Position numbers and translations under genes: made by a program | Origin: Gemmatimonadota bacterium | Lineage (GTDB): Bacteria > Gemmatimonadota > Gemmatimonadetes > Longimicrobiales > Gaopeijiaceae | Reading direction: 5' to 3' | DNA length: 64,000 nt | NCBI GenBank assembly: GCA_012960225.1 | Contig: DUBS01000019.1 | Coordinates: forward strand, 1-64,000 | Part shown: piece after piece, positions 9,834 to 18,606 of the stretch | Layout of the letters: every line of letters begins with the position of its first letter | Position numbering within the stretch: position 1 is the stretch's first letter | Notes under the pieces: model-generated | What the model saw: the letters and a program-made list of their open reading frames with translations, nothing else | The model's database searches: none | Told to the model about the DNA's origin: nothing

Positions 9834-10895
9834 ATGACAAATGAGCCGCGTGACCAAAGACCGGAGATCCGGCTGTCTCAGCTCAGTCATGGTGCCGGTT
9901 GAGCTTGTAAGCTCGGGATGACCGAACTGACGCAGGTGCTGCGTCATGTCCTACCGGTAGAAGATCCAAACGCCCTCGTGGGTCATACGACGGGGGATGA
10001 TGCGGCCGTGTACCGTATCGCCGACGACCGAGCACTGGTTGTAACCGCGGATTTCTTCACACCCATTGTTGATGACCCCTACGACTTCGGCCGCATAAGC
10101 GCGACTAACGCGCTCTCAGATATCTACGCTATGGGAGCACGCCCCTTATTTGTGCTGAATCTGGTAGGGTTCCCCCGCACACTTTTAGGGGACGGGATTC
10201 TCGACGAGATCCTGAGGGGTGGAAGCGATGTGACCCGAGCAATAGGCATACCAACATTGGGTGGTCATTCGATTGACGATAAGGAACCCAAATACGGACT
10301 TGTCGCCATCGGTGAAGTCCATCCGGACAGGATGGTGACAAACTCAGGAGCTCAGGTAGGGGATGTGTTAGTCCTCACGAAACCACTTGGGTCAGGTGTG
10401 ATCGCTACCGCTCTAAAGAAGGGTGAGGCTGACGACGACGTGATCAGCACAGCCGTTGAGGTGATGACCACACTAAACCAGAGTGCATCAGAAACGATGG
10501 TCTCTGTTGGAGTCAAAGCAGCTACGGATATCACAGGTTTCGGATTACTCGGCCATCTCAGAGGGATGATGAGCGCATCAGCTACCTCAGCCACCCTGCA
10601 AGCCGCCAGCATACCCATTCTCCCCGGTGCGCGGGAACTCGCTGAAGCTGGTCACATCCCCGGAGGTACACGCAGAAATCTTGAAGACCTGACCCCAGAC
10701 CTCGACTTTGCTGACTCCATTGATGAGGTCAGTCGTACCCTTATGGTCGACGCCCAAACCTCTGGCGGCCTACTAATGTGCGTACCGCCAGATCGCTTGA
10801 CTGCACTTCTCGCAGGCTTGAAAGGTGATATCCCTTCAGCATTCGTGATCGGGAAGGTCGTTCGAGGGCAACCTGGGACAATCCGCATCGAGTAA
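9834..10895 (+). CDS. selD: Selenide, water dikinase SelD with in-frame TGA (selenocysteine)
   Basis: SelD makes selenophosphate from selenide and ATP, the selenium donor for selenocysteine and 2-selenouridine. A conventional start at ATG 9918 gives 325 residues but lacks the catalytic N-terminus. Reading upstream in the same frame gives an ATG at 9834 with a purine-rich RBS (AGGGGGAAC), then residues I-R-L-S-Q-L-S-H-G-A-G, a TGA at 9900-9902 (residue 23), then A-C-K. This matches the SelD active-site loop (LTQYSHGAGCGCK in E. coli), with Sec in place of the catalytic Cys and the conserved Lys retained. The nucleotide-binding GDDAAVY and the GGHSIDD and TDITGFGLLGH motifs follow. The complete protein would be 353 residues. 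Sec-containing SelD is known in other bacteria. selA, selB and selC are not in the window. Confidence 0.88.
9928..9946 (+). promoter_or_regulatory. Candidate bacterial SECIS stem-loop in selD
   Basis: TGACGCAG (9928-9935) pairs perfectly with CTGCGTCA (9939-9946) around GTG. The apical G lies about 34 bases after the TGA at 9900-9902, inside the spacing reported for bacterial SECIS elements, where SelB binds a short stem with a G in the apical loop. The fold is coding-compatible. Its function is inferred from position and shape. Confidence 0.55.
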
Positions 10896-10924
10896 TTCGG
10901 AGTGGCTTGTCAAAAACTCCAAGT

Positions 10925-13417
10925 CTAAGCCGTAACGGTTGAAGTTTTTATTGACCGCTTCCTCTTGACCGGTGCTCGTTTTCTCTTCCGCTTTTTCCGT
11001 TCGGTAAGGGCAATCTTCACAACATCATCCAAGGTTGATGCAAAATGGAAGGTTAGTGAACTGCGCAGATCCTCTGGGATGTCCTCAAGATCAGCTTCAT
11101 TCTCTATCGGCACGATGATTTGGTTGATTCCAGCGCGCACCGCGCCCAACACCTTTTCCTTCACTCCCCCGATCGGAAGAACTCGACCAGTTAGAGTCAA
11201 TTCACCCGTCATCGCCAGATCACTCCGAACCTTCTTCCCGGATACAGCTGAAATCAGCGCCGTCGCCATTGTGATACCAGCAGAGGGGCCATCCTTAGGT
11301 ACCGCTCCAGCGGGCACATGAATGTGGACCTCTTTCCCTTGCAACGAGTCTTCTGCTACCCCTAATTCTTTCCAATGTGCTTTTGCGTAAGAAAGGGCTG
11401 CACGACCGGATTCCTTCATCACATCGCCGAGTTGCCCAGTGAGCACGAGGCTGGCTTCGCCGGGCATGACGCTTGCTTCGACAAACATGATGTCACCACC
11501 CATAGGGGTGTAAAACATTCCCGTCGCTACACCAACGGTGTCTTCTGCGGCCATTTGCTCCGGATGTACCCTTGGGCGACCGAGCAACTCGCGAACGTCC
11601 ACCTCTGTGGCTTGGAGTTCCTCAATCTTATCGGCTGCAATTCTTCTAGCGACCTTGCGAGCAAACTTCCCAACCTCACGCTCAAGCTGCCGAACCCCTG
11701 CCTCACGCGTGTATTTCTGAATAATGGCGAGTAGAGCATCATCCCCCATTTCAAGCTCTTGCTCGTGAAGCCCATTCTCCTTCAACTGTCGCGGAAGGAG
11801 GTAACGTTTCCCGATCTCAAGCTTCTCCGTCTCTGTATATCCCGAGAAATCTACCCTTTCCATCCTATCGAGAAGCGGGCCAGGTATTCGATCTAGATAG
11901 TTCGCTGTAGCGATGAACAGCACTTCAGATAAGTCAAACGGTATACCAAGGTAGTTGTCCACAAACGTCGAATTCTGTGCTGGGTCTAGTACTTCTAGAA
12001 GCGCCGAACTCGGATCCCCCTGAAATGAGACTCCTAGTTTATCAACTTCATCAAGCAGGAAGACCGGATTCTTCGTTTTAGCCTGGCGCATGCCCTGGAT
12101 GATTCGCCCCGGCATCGCCCCAACATAGGTCCGCCGATGACCTCTAATATCGGCTTCATCACGTGCACCACCCAACGAAATCCGAACGTAGTTTCTCCCC
12201 AGGGACCTGGCGATCGATTGCGCAATTGATGTCTTACCGACACCTGGAGGTCCAACGAAGAGAAGAATCGGACCACGACCAGACAGAGCCTTTTCGGGTA
12301 CTAATTCACTTTCCTCATTTTCTGCCTCAGACCCAGGAATGTCCTCGTCAATTTCAGCCTCATTTTCTGCCTCATTTTCGCTCATGCGATCAAGCTGAAG
12401 CTTGCGAACTGCCAAGAACTCTAGGATTCGGTCTTTGATGTCTTCGAGTCCATAATGGTCTTCTTCCAGTATCGTTTCAGCTCTTTCTAGATCAATCTTC
12501 TCTTCCGTTCGCTCGTTCCAAGGTAGTTCTGTGATCCATTCGAGGAATGTTCGGATCACTTGATATTCGGCTGATTGTGGGCTTGTTCGCTCTAGTCTGC
12601 GTAACTCCCGATTGATCTCTAGTTTCTGATCCTCAGTGAGCTCGAGTTCCTCAATTCGATCCCGTATCTCTTCGATATCATCGCGTTCCTCTTCGTCCCC
12701 GAGCTCCTTTTGAATCGCCTTAAGCTGCTCCCTGAGCAGCATCTCTCTCTGCCGTGCACCTAACTCAGTCTGGACCTGCGCCTGGATCTCCTCCTGTGCG
12801 TCAATACGCGCAAGCTCGCGCTCCACCGCGACGAGACATGCACGCATTCGCTCTTCGTCTGCTAGGGTCTCCAGGAGTTTTTGTTTATCAGCAGTATCAA
12901 GCTCAAGGTAGAAAGCAACGAGGTCCGAAAAGGGTCCGGATTCATCGACACCCTGAATGAGTTGGTTTAGTGCTTCGGCAGGCACTCCTCTACGAGTACC
13001 TAGTTCTGCCGCCCGGTCTCGTAACTCCCGGTCTAGAGCCTGAAATGCTGGGTCACTCGGGTTTTGAGGCTCCTGCCTGTCCATCTCGAGCAATACGGCG
13101 TGCAGCATTGCCTGTCCCTCATCATGATAAGACAGAGCCTGGGCTCTACCCTCACCTTGCACCAGCAGCTGCATACCTCCGCGCATCCTGTGTGTCTGGA
13201 TAATCCGTACCACGGTTCCTACGCTATAGAGATATTCCGGAAGTGCGTCATCAACGTTGTCTCTCTGCGCTACAGCAAACATGCGACGATCGCCGTCCAA
13301 CGCCTCCTGAACCGCTTCAACAGTTCCGGGTCGACCGGCTGAGATGGGCACTGCCACACCGGGATACACTACCGTATCTCGCAGCGGCAGTACTGGGAGT
13401 GTGAATCGCTTGCTCAT
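10925..13417 (-). CDS. lon: ATP-dependent protease Lon
   Basis: An 830-residue LonA protease that degrades misfolded and regulatory proteins in the cytoplasm. The N-terminal substrate domain begins LPVLPLRDTVVYPG. A long charged coiled coil occupies roughly residues 170-300. The AAA+ module has Walker A GPPGVGKTS and Walker B FLLDEVDKLG. The protease domain has the catalytic Ser in DGPSAGITMAT and a downstream Lys (GGVKEKVLGA region). An unusual acidic segment of about 35 residues (ENEAENEAEIDED and similar) sits between the VRKLQLD helix and Walker A, where E. coli Lon has only a few residues. The ATG at 13417, preceded by AGAGG, is preferred over an upstream GTG at 13474. The C-terminus is very basic (KRKRKRAPVKRKR). 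Confidence 0.95.
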   Translation of the reverse strand: MSKRFTLPVLPLRDTVVYPGVAVPISAGRPGTVEAVQEALDGDRRMFAVAQRDNVDDALPEYLYSVGTVVRIIQTHRMRGGMQLLVQGEGRAQALSYHDEGQAMLHAVLLEMDRQEPQNPSDPAFQALDRELRDRAAELGTRRGVPAEALNQLIQGVDESGPFSDLVAFYLELDTADKQKLLETLADEERMRACLVAVERELARIDAQEEIQAQVQTELGARQREMLLREQLKAIQKELGDEEERDDIEEIRDRIEELELTEDQKLEINRELRRLERTSPQSAEYQVIRTFLEWITELPWNERTEEKIDLERAETILEEDHYGLEDIKDRILEFLAVRKLQLDRMSENEAENEAEIDEDIPGSEAENEESELVPEKALSGRGPILLFVGPPGVGKTSIAQSIARSLGRNYVRISLGGARDEADIRGHRRTYVGAMPGRIIQGMRQAKTKNPVFLLDEVDKLGVSFQGDPSSALLEVLDPAQNSTFVDNYLGIPFDLSEVLFIATANYLDRIPGPLLDRMERVDFSGYTETEKLEIGKRYLLPRQLKENGLHEQELEMGDDALLAIIQKYTREAGVRQLEREVGKFARKVARRIAADKIEELQATEVDVRELLGRPRVHPEQMAAEDTVGVATGMFYTPMGGDIMFVEASVMPGEASLVLTGQLGDVMKESGRAALSYAKAHWKELGVAEDSLQGKEVHIHVPAGAVPKDGPSAGITMATALISAVSGKKVRSDLAMTGELTLTGRVLPIGGVKEKVLGAVRAGINQIIVPIENEADLEDIPEDLRSSLTFHFASTLDDVVKIALTERKKRKRKRAPVKRKRSIKTSTVTA

Positions 13418-13762
13418 AACGTCCTCTCTGTTTCCGTTCTCATCTGTTGATGCGGACGGCTGTCTCTCGGTCACCTAATTATCTCCGGAATCGATGGTGG
13501 GTCGCTGTTCTCGCTGGCCCATCTACGTCATTGCATGTTTCTTGCCAGAAATCAGAGTCATTTCTGTGCCCAGAACGCAGGAAAACCTGCCATTGTGACA
13601 GTCACACTCGTTTTCACCGTGCCACTTTTTCACTGAAGTAGCGGCGATTAGCTTGACATATTCTTCCTTATCGCGCCACCAGTTCTGCGTTATCCTAAGA
13701 ATAAGTAGAGTAGTTGAGAGGATTTTTATATTCGACATTGAGCTAGTTCAGTTGGAATACCA
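13418..13762. other. Divergent intergenic region between lon and the NUDIX gene
   Basis: About 345 bases without a supported gene. The one clear structure is the 6-1-6 palindrome TGTGACAGTCACA at 13594-13606. A TTGACA hexamer at 13653-13658 has no good -10 at the usual distance. No CIRCE-like heat-shock inverted repeat was seen, although lon is often heat-induced. Confidence 0.4.
13594..13606. promoter_or_regulatory. Perfect 13-bp palindrome, candidate operator
   Basis: TGTGAC-A-GTCACA is a perfect inverted repeat about 180 bases upstream of lon and 157 bases upstream of the NUDIX gene. Half-sites of the form TGTGA resemble those bound by CRP/FNR-family regulators, though the central spacing is too short for a classical CRP site. 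No regulator gene is adjacent. Confidence 0.25.
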
Positions 13763-14620
13763 ATGACCGACTCAGGCTTCTTAATCCCTTTCGAGAATCT
13801 ACCCGAAAGATTCACGAAGAGTCTCAAACACCCTTCTCATCCGCCCGTGCCGGCAAAGCCAGCGGCAACAATTGCTCTCTTAAGGGACTCGCCGTCCAAG
13901 ATGGAAGTTCTGCTGTTGAAGCGCGATCGTAACGCCAGTTTTGTACCTGGCGCTTATGTGTTCCCAGGCGGGCGGGTTGATTCAGGTGACTGGACAAAGA
14001 AGACGCTCGCAAGCGTCGACGGGCTGACAACTGAAACTGCCGCGGCCCGTCTCGGCCTTGCAGGTACTAGCCCCCCAGCTATTGCGTATTATATCGCTGC
14101 GCTGCGTGAGGCGTTTGAAGAGACCGGGATTCTTGTGGGTGTTGGGCCTAATGCTCAGGCTCCACCTACCGCAGCGGAAAATGTCGAGGTTGAAGTTCTA
14201 AGAAATGGTCTAATGGAGGGGTCAGTATCTTTCAATGAGGCTTTGGAAAAGCTGTCCTGTCGTATCAACGGATCCTCTGTCGAATACCTCGCGCATTGGA
14301 TCACACCAGAGCGAGAACCCCACCGCTTCGATACACGTTTCTTTGCGGCACGTGTTCAAGCAGATGCAGAACCAATCTTTGATCCACGAGAGATGACGGA
14401 GGCACTCTGGCTCAGCCCGAAAGAAGCTTTGTCTCGCAACCAGGGAGGGACCCTGCCTATGATCTTTCCTACGATAGATACACTCCAACGGCTTGCCGAT
14501 TATACAACTGTCGGAGATGCCCTTCGAGGAATAGGGGATACATTTATTCCAACGTTGATGCCCAAGTTAGTTCTCACTGAGAAGGGTGTCCGCTTACAGG
14601 TTGGTGAGGAGGAATCTTGA
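13763..14620 (+). CDS. NUDIX hydrolase, NUDT19-like with split NUDIX box
   Basis: A 285-residue hydrolase of nucleoside-diphosphate-linked compounds. The NUDIX box is interrupted: the glycine-rich part (YVFPGGRVDSGDW, near residue 72) is separated by about 40 residues from the catalytic helix (ALREAFEETGILVG, near residue 113). This arrangement is the one known from the NUDT19/NUDT7-like CoA diphosphatase group, so CoA or acyl-CoA is a plausible substrate. The metal-binding E-x-x-E-E pattern (REAFEETG) is intact. No signal peptide is present, so it is cytoplasmic. The downstream lipoprotein gene follows closely and may be cotranscribed. The Shine-Dalgarno is weak. Confidence 0.82.
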   Translation: MTDSGFLIPFENLPERFTKSLKHPSHPPVPAKPAATIALLRDSPSKMEVLLLKRDRNASFVPGAYVFPGGRVDSGDWTKKTLASVDGLTTETAAARLGLAGTSPPAIAYYIAALREAFEETGILVGVGPNAQAPPTAAENVEVEVLRNGLMEGSVSFNEALEKLSCRINGSSVEYLAHWITPEREPHRFDTRFFAARVQADAEPIFDPREMTEALWLSPKEALSRNQGGTLPMIFPTIDTLQRLADYTTVGDALRGIGDTFIPTLMPKLVLTEKGVRLQVGEEES

Positions 14621-14715
14621 AAAACTCTTGGTCACCTAAGTGGCTTGTAATAGGAAGCGTGATCAGGGCATCCCCCGACGTGTTCCAAGCAACTAGTATC
14701 GGGAAACAAATACTC

Positions 14716-15249
14716 ATGCGCATAGTGTCGCTATCAGTAGTGGTGGCCATCGCGTGCGGGCCGTCCGGAATCTCCACTAGCTCGACCACTGCACCTGAGT
14801 CTGAACTCAAGATATTGCTGTTAGCAACTGCAGTTGAACGTGCGGACACCGCCCTGATTACTGACCTGTTTTGGCCGGAAGCAACATACGATGACTTTGC
14901 TAATCAGCTTACCTACCAGGGAATCCTAGAGATTGTTGGATACTTAACCAGCACACATGAGTGGGGTGACGATATCTATATGAACATGGGTCGTATAAAC
15001 ACTGGCCCTACCATGGCTGTGGGGGAATGGGTTTTTTCCGCTGTCCAGAATCGACCCATGGGCGATCAAGTTCCATTCGTGACTGGTCTCGAGGTCGTAC
15101 TCAATGGTGCAACCATCATCGAGTTAGAGGGTGGGCGCATCATGCGGGCAGCTGACTATGTAGATACTGCTCCCCTAACCCTGCAGCTTGGAGGAAGCAT
15201 TAGTTTTCCAACTGACGGGGTCATCGAATCGGAAAATATTGGGCGCTGA
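14716..15249 (+). CDS. NTF2/SnoaL-like fold putative lipoprotein
   Basis: A 177-residue exported protein. The chosen ATG at 14716 begins a lipoprotein signal (MRIVSLSVVVAIAC, Cys about residue 14); an in-frame TTG at 14617 that overlaps the NUDIX stop would bury that signal, so I prefer the later start. The mature part has an alpha-beta pattern with phrases typical of SnoaL/NTF2-like proteins (ADTALITDLFWPEATYDDF, then a barrel with GEWVFSA and GGRIMRAADYVD). In that family the fold forms a small cavity used for diverse ligands or catalysis. No catalytic residues can be assigned. Fold assignment is moderate. Confidence 0.6.
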   Translation: MRIVSLSVVVAIACGPSGISTSSTTAPESELKILLLATAVERADTALITDLFWPEATYDDFANQLTYQGILEIVGYLTSTHEWGDDIYMNMGRINTGPTMAVGEWVFSAVQNRPMGDQVPFVTGLEVVLNGATIIELEGGRIMRAADYVDTAPLTLQLGGSISFPTDGVIESENIGR

Positions 15250-15269
15250 CCGACAAACCAGCCCATCAA

Positions 15270-16955
15270 CTACATCTGTCGATAAGCTGGACCGCTTCCA
15301 CCCTCTCTGGGTGTCCACCGCGGGCCGACTACATCCGTTGCCTTACAGTCAATACAATTGGGAGCGTTGACAATTAGCTCTGTCCCGTCACGCTCGTATA
15401 CTCCTGCCGGACACATATGCACGAGCATCTCTGCCACCTCAGGAGGCATATCCTCCCCAACGATGAGATGCTGTGGAATGTTATCACGGGTTTGATTCCC
15501 AGACTTGTACACCGCATCAGCCTTGGAAAATGTCAGATCCCCATCAGGCCTGAATTGCCCCTGCACCTCTCCAAGCTGACGGATTTTTGCTGCGTCTTCC
15601 TCAATCGTAATCTTGCCACTCGGTATGGCCCCTCCTGTCAGCGTCATCAGGGCGGCCCTCAATCCTCCAGCAAACAGCCCGTCCTTGAACGCAAGTCTCA
15701 TATTACGACGCTTCTTCAGGTCTCTCATGATTACGCTAGAATCGACTGCGGATGAGTAACCAGAGAGAGCTGCTTCTGATGTATCACCCAGCTTAAGGGC
15801 CTCGAAGATTTGCCGAGCAGCCAGGATCCCTGAGTGCATGGCATAGTGGATGCCCTTGAGCGAGGACACCTCAACGTACCCGGCAGAGTCTCCGACAATG
15901 CACAGGCCATCTCCATGACGCCTGGAAGGCACTGAGTAATACCCTCCCTCCGGAATTGTCTTGGCACCCCATTCCATCATTTCACCACCCGCAAGATATC
16001 GCTGGAAAAGAGGGTGCATCTTCATTTGCTGAAGTGCTTCATGCACATCAAAGCGCGCATCTGGATAATCGAGACCTACAACAAGCCCAAGGGCGATGAG
16101 ATCATCCGACAGGGGATACATGAAGCTGCCCCCGAACGTCTTGGTAGATAACGGCCATCCGATCGTATGCACCACACGATCGAGTGGGGTCTTGACCTTC
16201 CACAGTTCCTTCACGCCAAGTGCAAAAATCTGTGGGTTCTCCGATGTAATATCCTGCCACCTGAGCCAGGCCTGCGAAAGCGGGCCCCGTGTCCCCTCTG
16301 CCAGAACGGTAACCTTTGCACTCAGATCCATAGCTGGCATTGCTTCAGGACCACCAGGTTTTCCATCTCGTCCCAATCCAGCAGGAGTCGTACGAACCCC
16401 AACGACCCTGCCCCCATCGGTGAGCAGCGAATCAACAGGAAACCCTGGGAATACATTGACACCATACTCCTCAGCCTTAGCTCCAAGCCACCGGACAATC
16501 TCACAGATGGAGGCTAGATAGTTCCCGTGGTTCTTCATGGTGGGTGGTACTGGAATCCGGATAGAGGCTGATTGCTTAAGTAGATATACAGACTCTTTAC
16601 CAACAGGCCGACGCAGCGGAAAATCATCAATCGAGAGCTCAGGAAATAGTTCATGAAAAGCACTTGGATTCACAACCGCGCCGGAGAGATTGTGCTCGCC
16701 AAGCTGGCTTGCCTTCTCCAGGACACCTATCTCAAGCTCACCGAGGGTACCACCAGTTTCACGATCACGCTGAATGAGCTGAGCCAGCTCTATGGCCCCT
16801 GCAAGACCCGCTGGTCCTCCACCCACAAAGACTACATCCATGGGCACCGCCTCCGGGTCCGGTGGCTCAGCAACCAGAAAGCGCTCACCCGGGAGAGTCG
16901 GCTGCGCATCAAGTAATTTGACGGAACCGCTTACATGGTGAGGGTCTGTCGGCAT
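15270..16955 (-). CDS. Electron-transfer flavoprotein:ubiquinone oxidoreductase
   Basis: A 561-residue membrane-associated flavoprotein that passes electrons from ETF (fatty-acid and amino-acid oxidation) to the quinone pool. The FAD dinucleotide motif is VFVGGGPAGLAGAIEL near residue 43. The GGYYSVP and VGDSAGYVEVSSLKGIHYAM segments are characteristic of ETF-QO. The C-terminal 4Fe-4S cluster motif is visible as CPAGVYE followed by NAPNCIDCKATD, giving the four expected cysteines. The ATG at 16955 has GGAG six bases upstream and is preferred to an upstream start at 17030. No etfAB genes are in the window. Length matches the family. It feeds the respiratory chain encoded further right. Confidence 0.93.
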   Translation of the reverse strand: MPTDPHHVSGSVKLLDAQPTLPGERFLVAEPPDPEAVPMDVVFVGGGPAGLAGAIELAQLIQRDRETGGTLGELEIGVLEKASQLGEHNLSGAVVNPSAFHELFPELSIDDFPLRRPVGKESVYLLKQSASIRIPVPPTMKNHGNYLASICEIVRWLGAKAEEYGVNVFPGFPVDSLLTDGGRVVGVRTTPAGLGRDGKPGGPEAMPAMDLSAKVTVLAEGTRGPLSQAWLRWQDITSENPQIFALGVKELWKVKTPLDRVVHTIGWPLSTKTFGGSFMYPLSDDLIALGLVVGLDYPDARFDVHEALQQMKMHPLFQRYLAGGEMMEWGAKTIPEGGYYSVPSRRHGDGLCIVGDSAGYVEVSSLKGIHYAMHSGILAARQIFEALKLGDTSEAALSGYSSAVDSSVIMRDLKKRRNMRLAFKDGLFAGGLRAALMTLTGGAIPSGKITIEEDAAKIRQLGEVQGQFRPDGDLTFSKADAVYKSGNQTRDNIPQHLIVGEDMPPEVAEMLVHMCPAGVYERDGTELIVNAPNCIDCKATDVVGPRWTPREGGSGPAYRQM

Positions 16956-17135
16956 CTTCACTCCGGTATTACAGGGTGCAGTGAATAAAAACAAACCACC
17001 CGGACCTGGGTGTCCAGATGCGTGTACCATGTCAACCTTATAAGATCGCCAACTTGCGCACCGTGCTCTACCCTAGCTGCCGATCGCTAGCCAATTCATC
17101 AATTACAGACCGTGAAGGTCAGGAGTTTTAAAAGG

Positions 17136-18605
17136 ATGAGCGAGCAACGCCCGTCCACGCTTGGTGAGCTAAAGTCACAAGGCTATGAAACACGCTCAGT
17201 TAAGCAGGAGATGCGTGAGAATCTACTAAAGAAATTAGATAAGAACGAAGCGCTTTTCCCAGAAATAAGAGGTTATGCGGATACCGTCATCCCCAGAATC
17301 GTGAATGCGATTCTCGCACATCACGATTTTATTCTCCTCGGACTCCGTGGTCAGGCGAAAAGCCGTATTCTACGTCAGCTAGTGGCGCTTTTGGATGAAG
17401 AAGTGCCCGTCTTGGCTGGAAGCGAGGTAAACGATGATCCACTCGCTCCAATTTCAAAGTATGGTCGCCAACTTATCGAGGAGGATGGTGACACATCACC
17501 AGTGGCGTGGGTCCAGCGGGGCAGTAGATATGTGGAGAAGCTCGCAACACCAGATGTGACAATCGCTGACATGTTAGGTGATGTTGATCCAATCAAAGCT
17601 GCCCGCGGCGGACACATCCTCGCAGATGAAATGACAATCCACTACGGGTTACTCCCACGGGCCAACCGGGGAATTTTTGCAATTAACGAACTTCCTGATC
17701 TCGCGGGGAAAATTCAGGTAGGCCTCTTTAATCTTCTGGAAGAGGGGGATGTGCAAGTTAAGGGGTACCCGATTCGGATGCCTCTAGATGTGCTTATGGT
17801 CTTTACTGCGAACCCAGAGGATTACACAGCCCGCGGTAAAATCATCACTCCATTGAAAGATCGGATCGGCGCGGAAATCCTTACGCATTACCCCGATGAA
17901 ATTGAAACCGGAATCGATATTACCCGCCAAGAAGCTTGGGTAGCCCGTGACGGCATGTGCGTCGAAATTCCGGATTTTGTTGAAGAAACAGTCGAACGGA
18001 TCGCGTTTCTAGCTCGTGATGACCAGCGGATTGATCAGCGCTCGGGTGTCAGCCAACGCATGCCAATAACAATTATGGAGACAATTGTATCGAACGCGGA
18101 GCGCCGCGCACTGCGGCACGGTGAGGATATCACGGTTCCTCGTATCGCTGACCTATACGCTGCTCTCCCTGCAATCACTGGAAAGATGGAACTTGAGTAC
18201 GAGGGCGAACTCCATGGAGCTGACAAGATTGCCCGTGAACTCATTCAGCAAAGTTCCTCCCTCACTTTTGACATCAGGGCAGGCGGTGCCGATGTCGAAG
18301 AGATCATAGAGTATTTCGAGACAGGAGGTGCTCTACAGGTGGGCGAAGACGCCTCTGCATCGGCCTGCGTTCAAGGGTATGAAACTGTTCCTGGCCTTAT
18401 TGAATTAATCCAGAATGTAGGATTGGCTAAGGTGTCAGCAGGGAATGGTGTGAGATCAGCTGCCTGTGAACTCGTACTCGAGGCGCTTGTGTCACAGAAG
18501 CGTATCGCTCGAAGCTCAGCCGGATATACTCGCACACCATACCAGAGCCCGAAGGCCGAAGGGGACTATCAAGGCTTCGACGAGCCAGGCGACGTCACTA
18601 TCTAA
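17136..18605 (+). CDS. MoxR/magnesium-chelatase-I-like AAA+ ATPase
   Basis: A 489-residue AAA+ ATPase related to MoxR and BchI/ChlI. The P-loop is GLRGQAKSR (degenerate GxxGxxKS). The Walker B region reads GIFAINELPDL, followed by a GDVQVKGYPIRMPLDVLMVFTANP stretch typical of the chelatase/MoxR helix-2 insert and sensor region, then LKDRIGAEI containing the arginine finger area. Such ATPases work with a VWA-domain protein as a chaperone for metal or cofactor insertion or complex assembly. The partner is probably the VWA protein at 19781, on the same strand beyond mutY. The ATG at 17136 is preferred to a GTG at 17112 because AGGAG lies 10 bases upstream. It runs almost into the mutY stop. Confidence 0.85.
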   Translation: MSEQRPSTLGELKSQGYETRSVKQEMRENLLKKLDKNEALFPEIRGYADTVIPRIVNAILAHHDFILLGLRGQAKSRILRQLVALLDEEVPVLAGSEVNDDPLAPISKYGRQLIEEDGDTSPVAWVQRGSRYVEKLATPDVTIADMLGDVDPIKAARGGHILADEMTIHYGLLPRANRGIFAINELPDLAGKIQVGLFNLLEEGDVQVKGYPIRMPLDVLMVFTANPEDYTARGKIITPLKDRIGAEILTHYPDEIETGIDITRQEAWVARDGMCVEIPDFVEETVERIAFLARDDQRIDQRSGVSQRMPITIMETIVSNAERRALRHGEDITVPRIADLYAALPAITGKMELEYEGELHGADKIARELIQQSSSLTFDIRAGGADVEEIIEYFETGGALQVGEDASASACVQGYETVPGLIELIQNVGLAKVSAGNGVRSAACELVLEALVSQKRIARSSAGYTRTPYQSPKAEGDYQGFDEPGDVTI

Positions 18606-18606
18606 T

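Noticed and set aside
9901-9914. Palindrome GAGCTTGTAAGCTC as the SECIS of selD
   Set aside because: It begins inside the TGA codon itself, too close for a bacterial SECIS; the stem at 9928-9946 is at the right distance.
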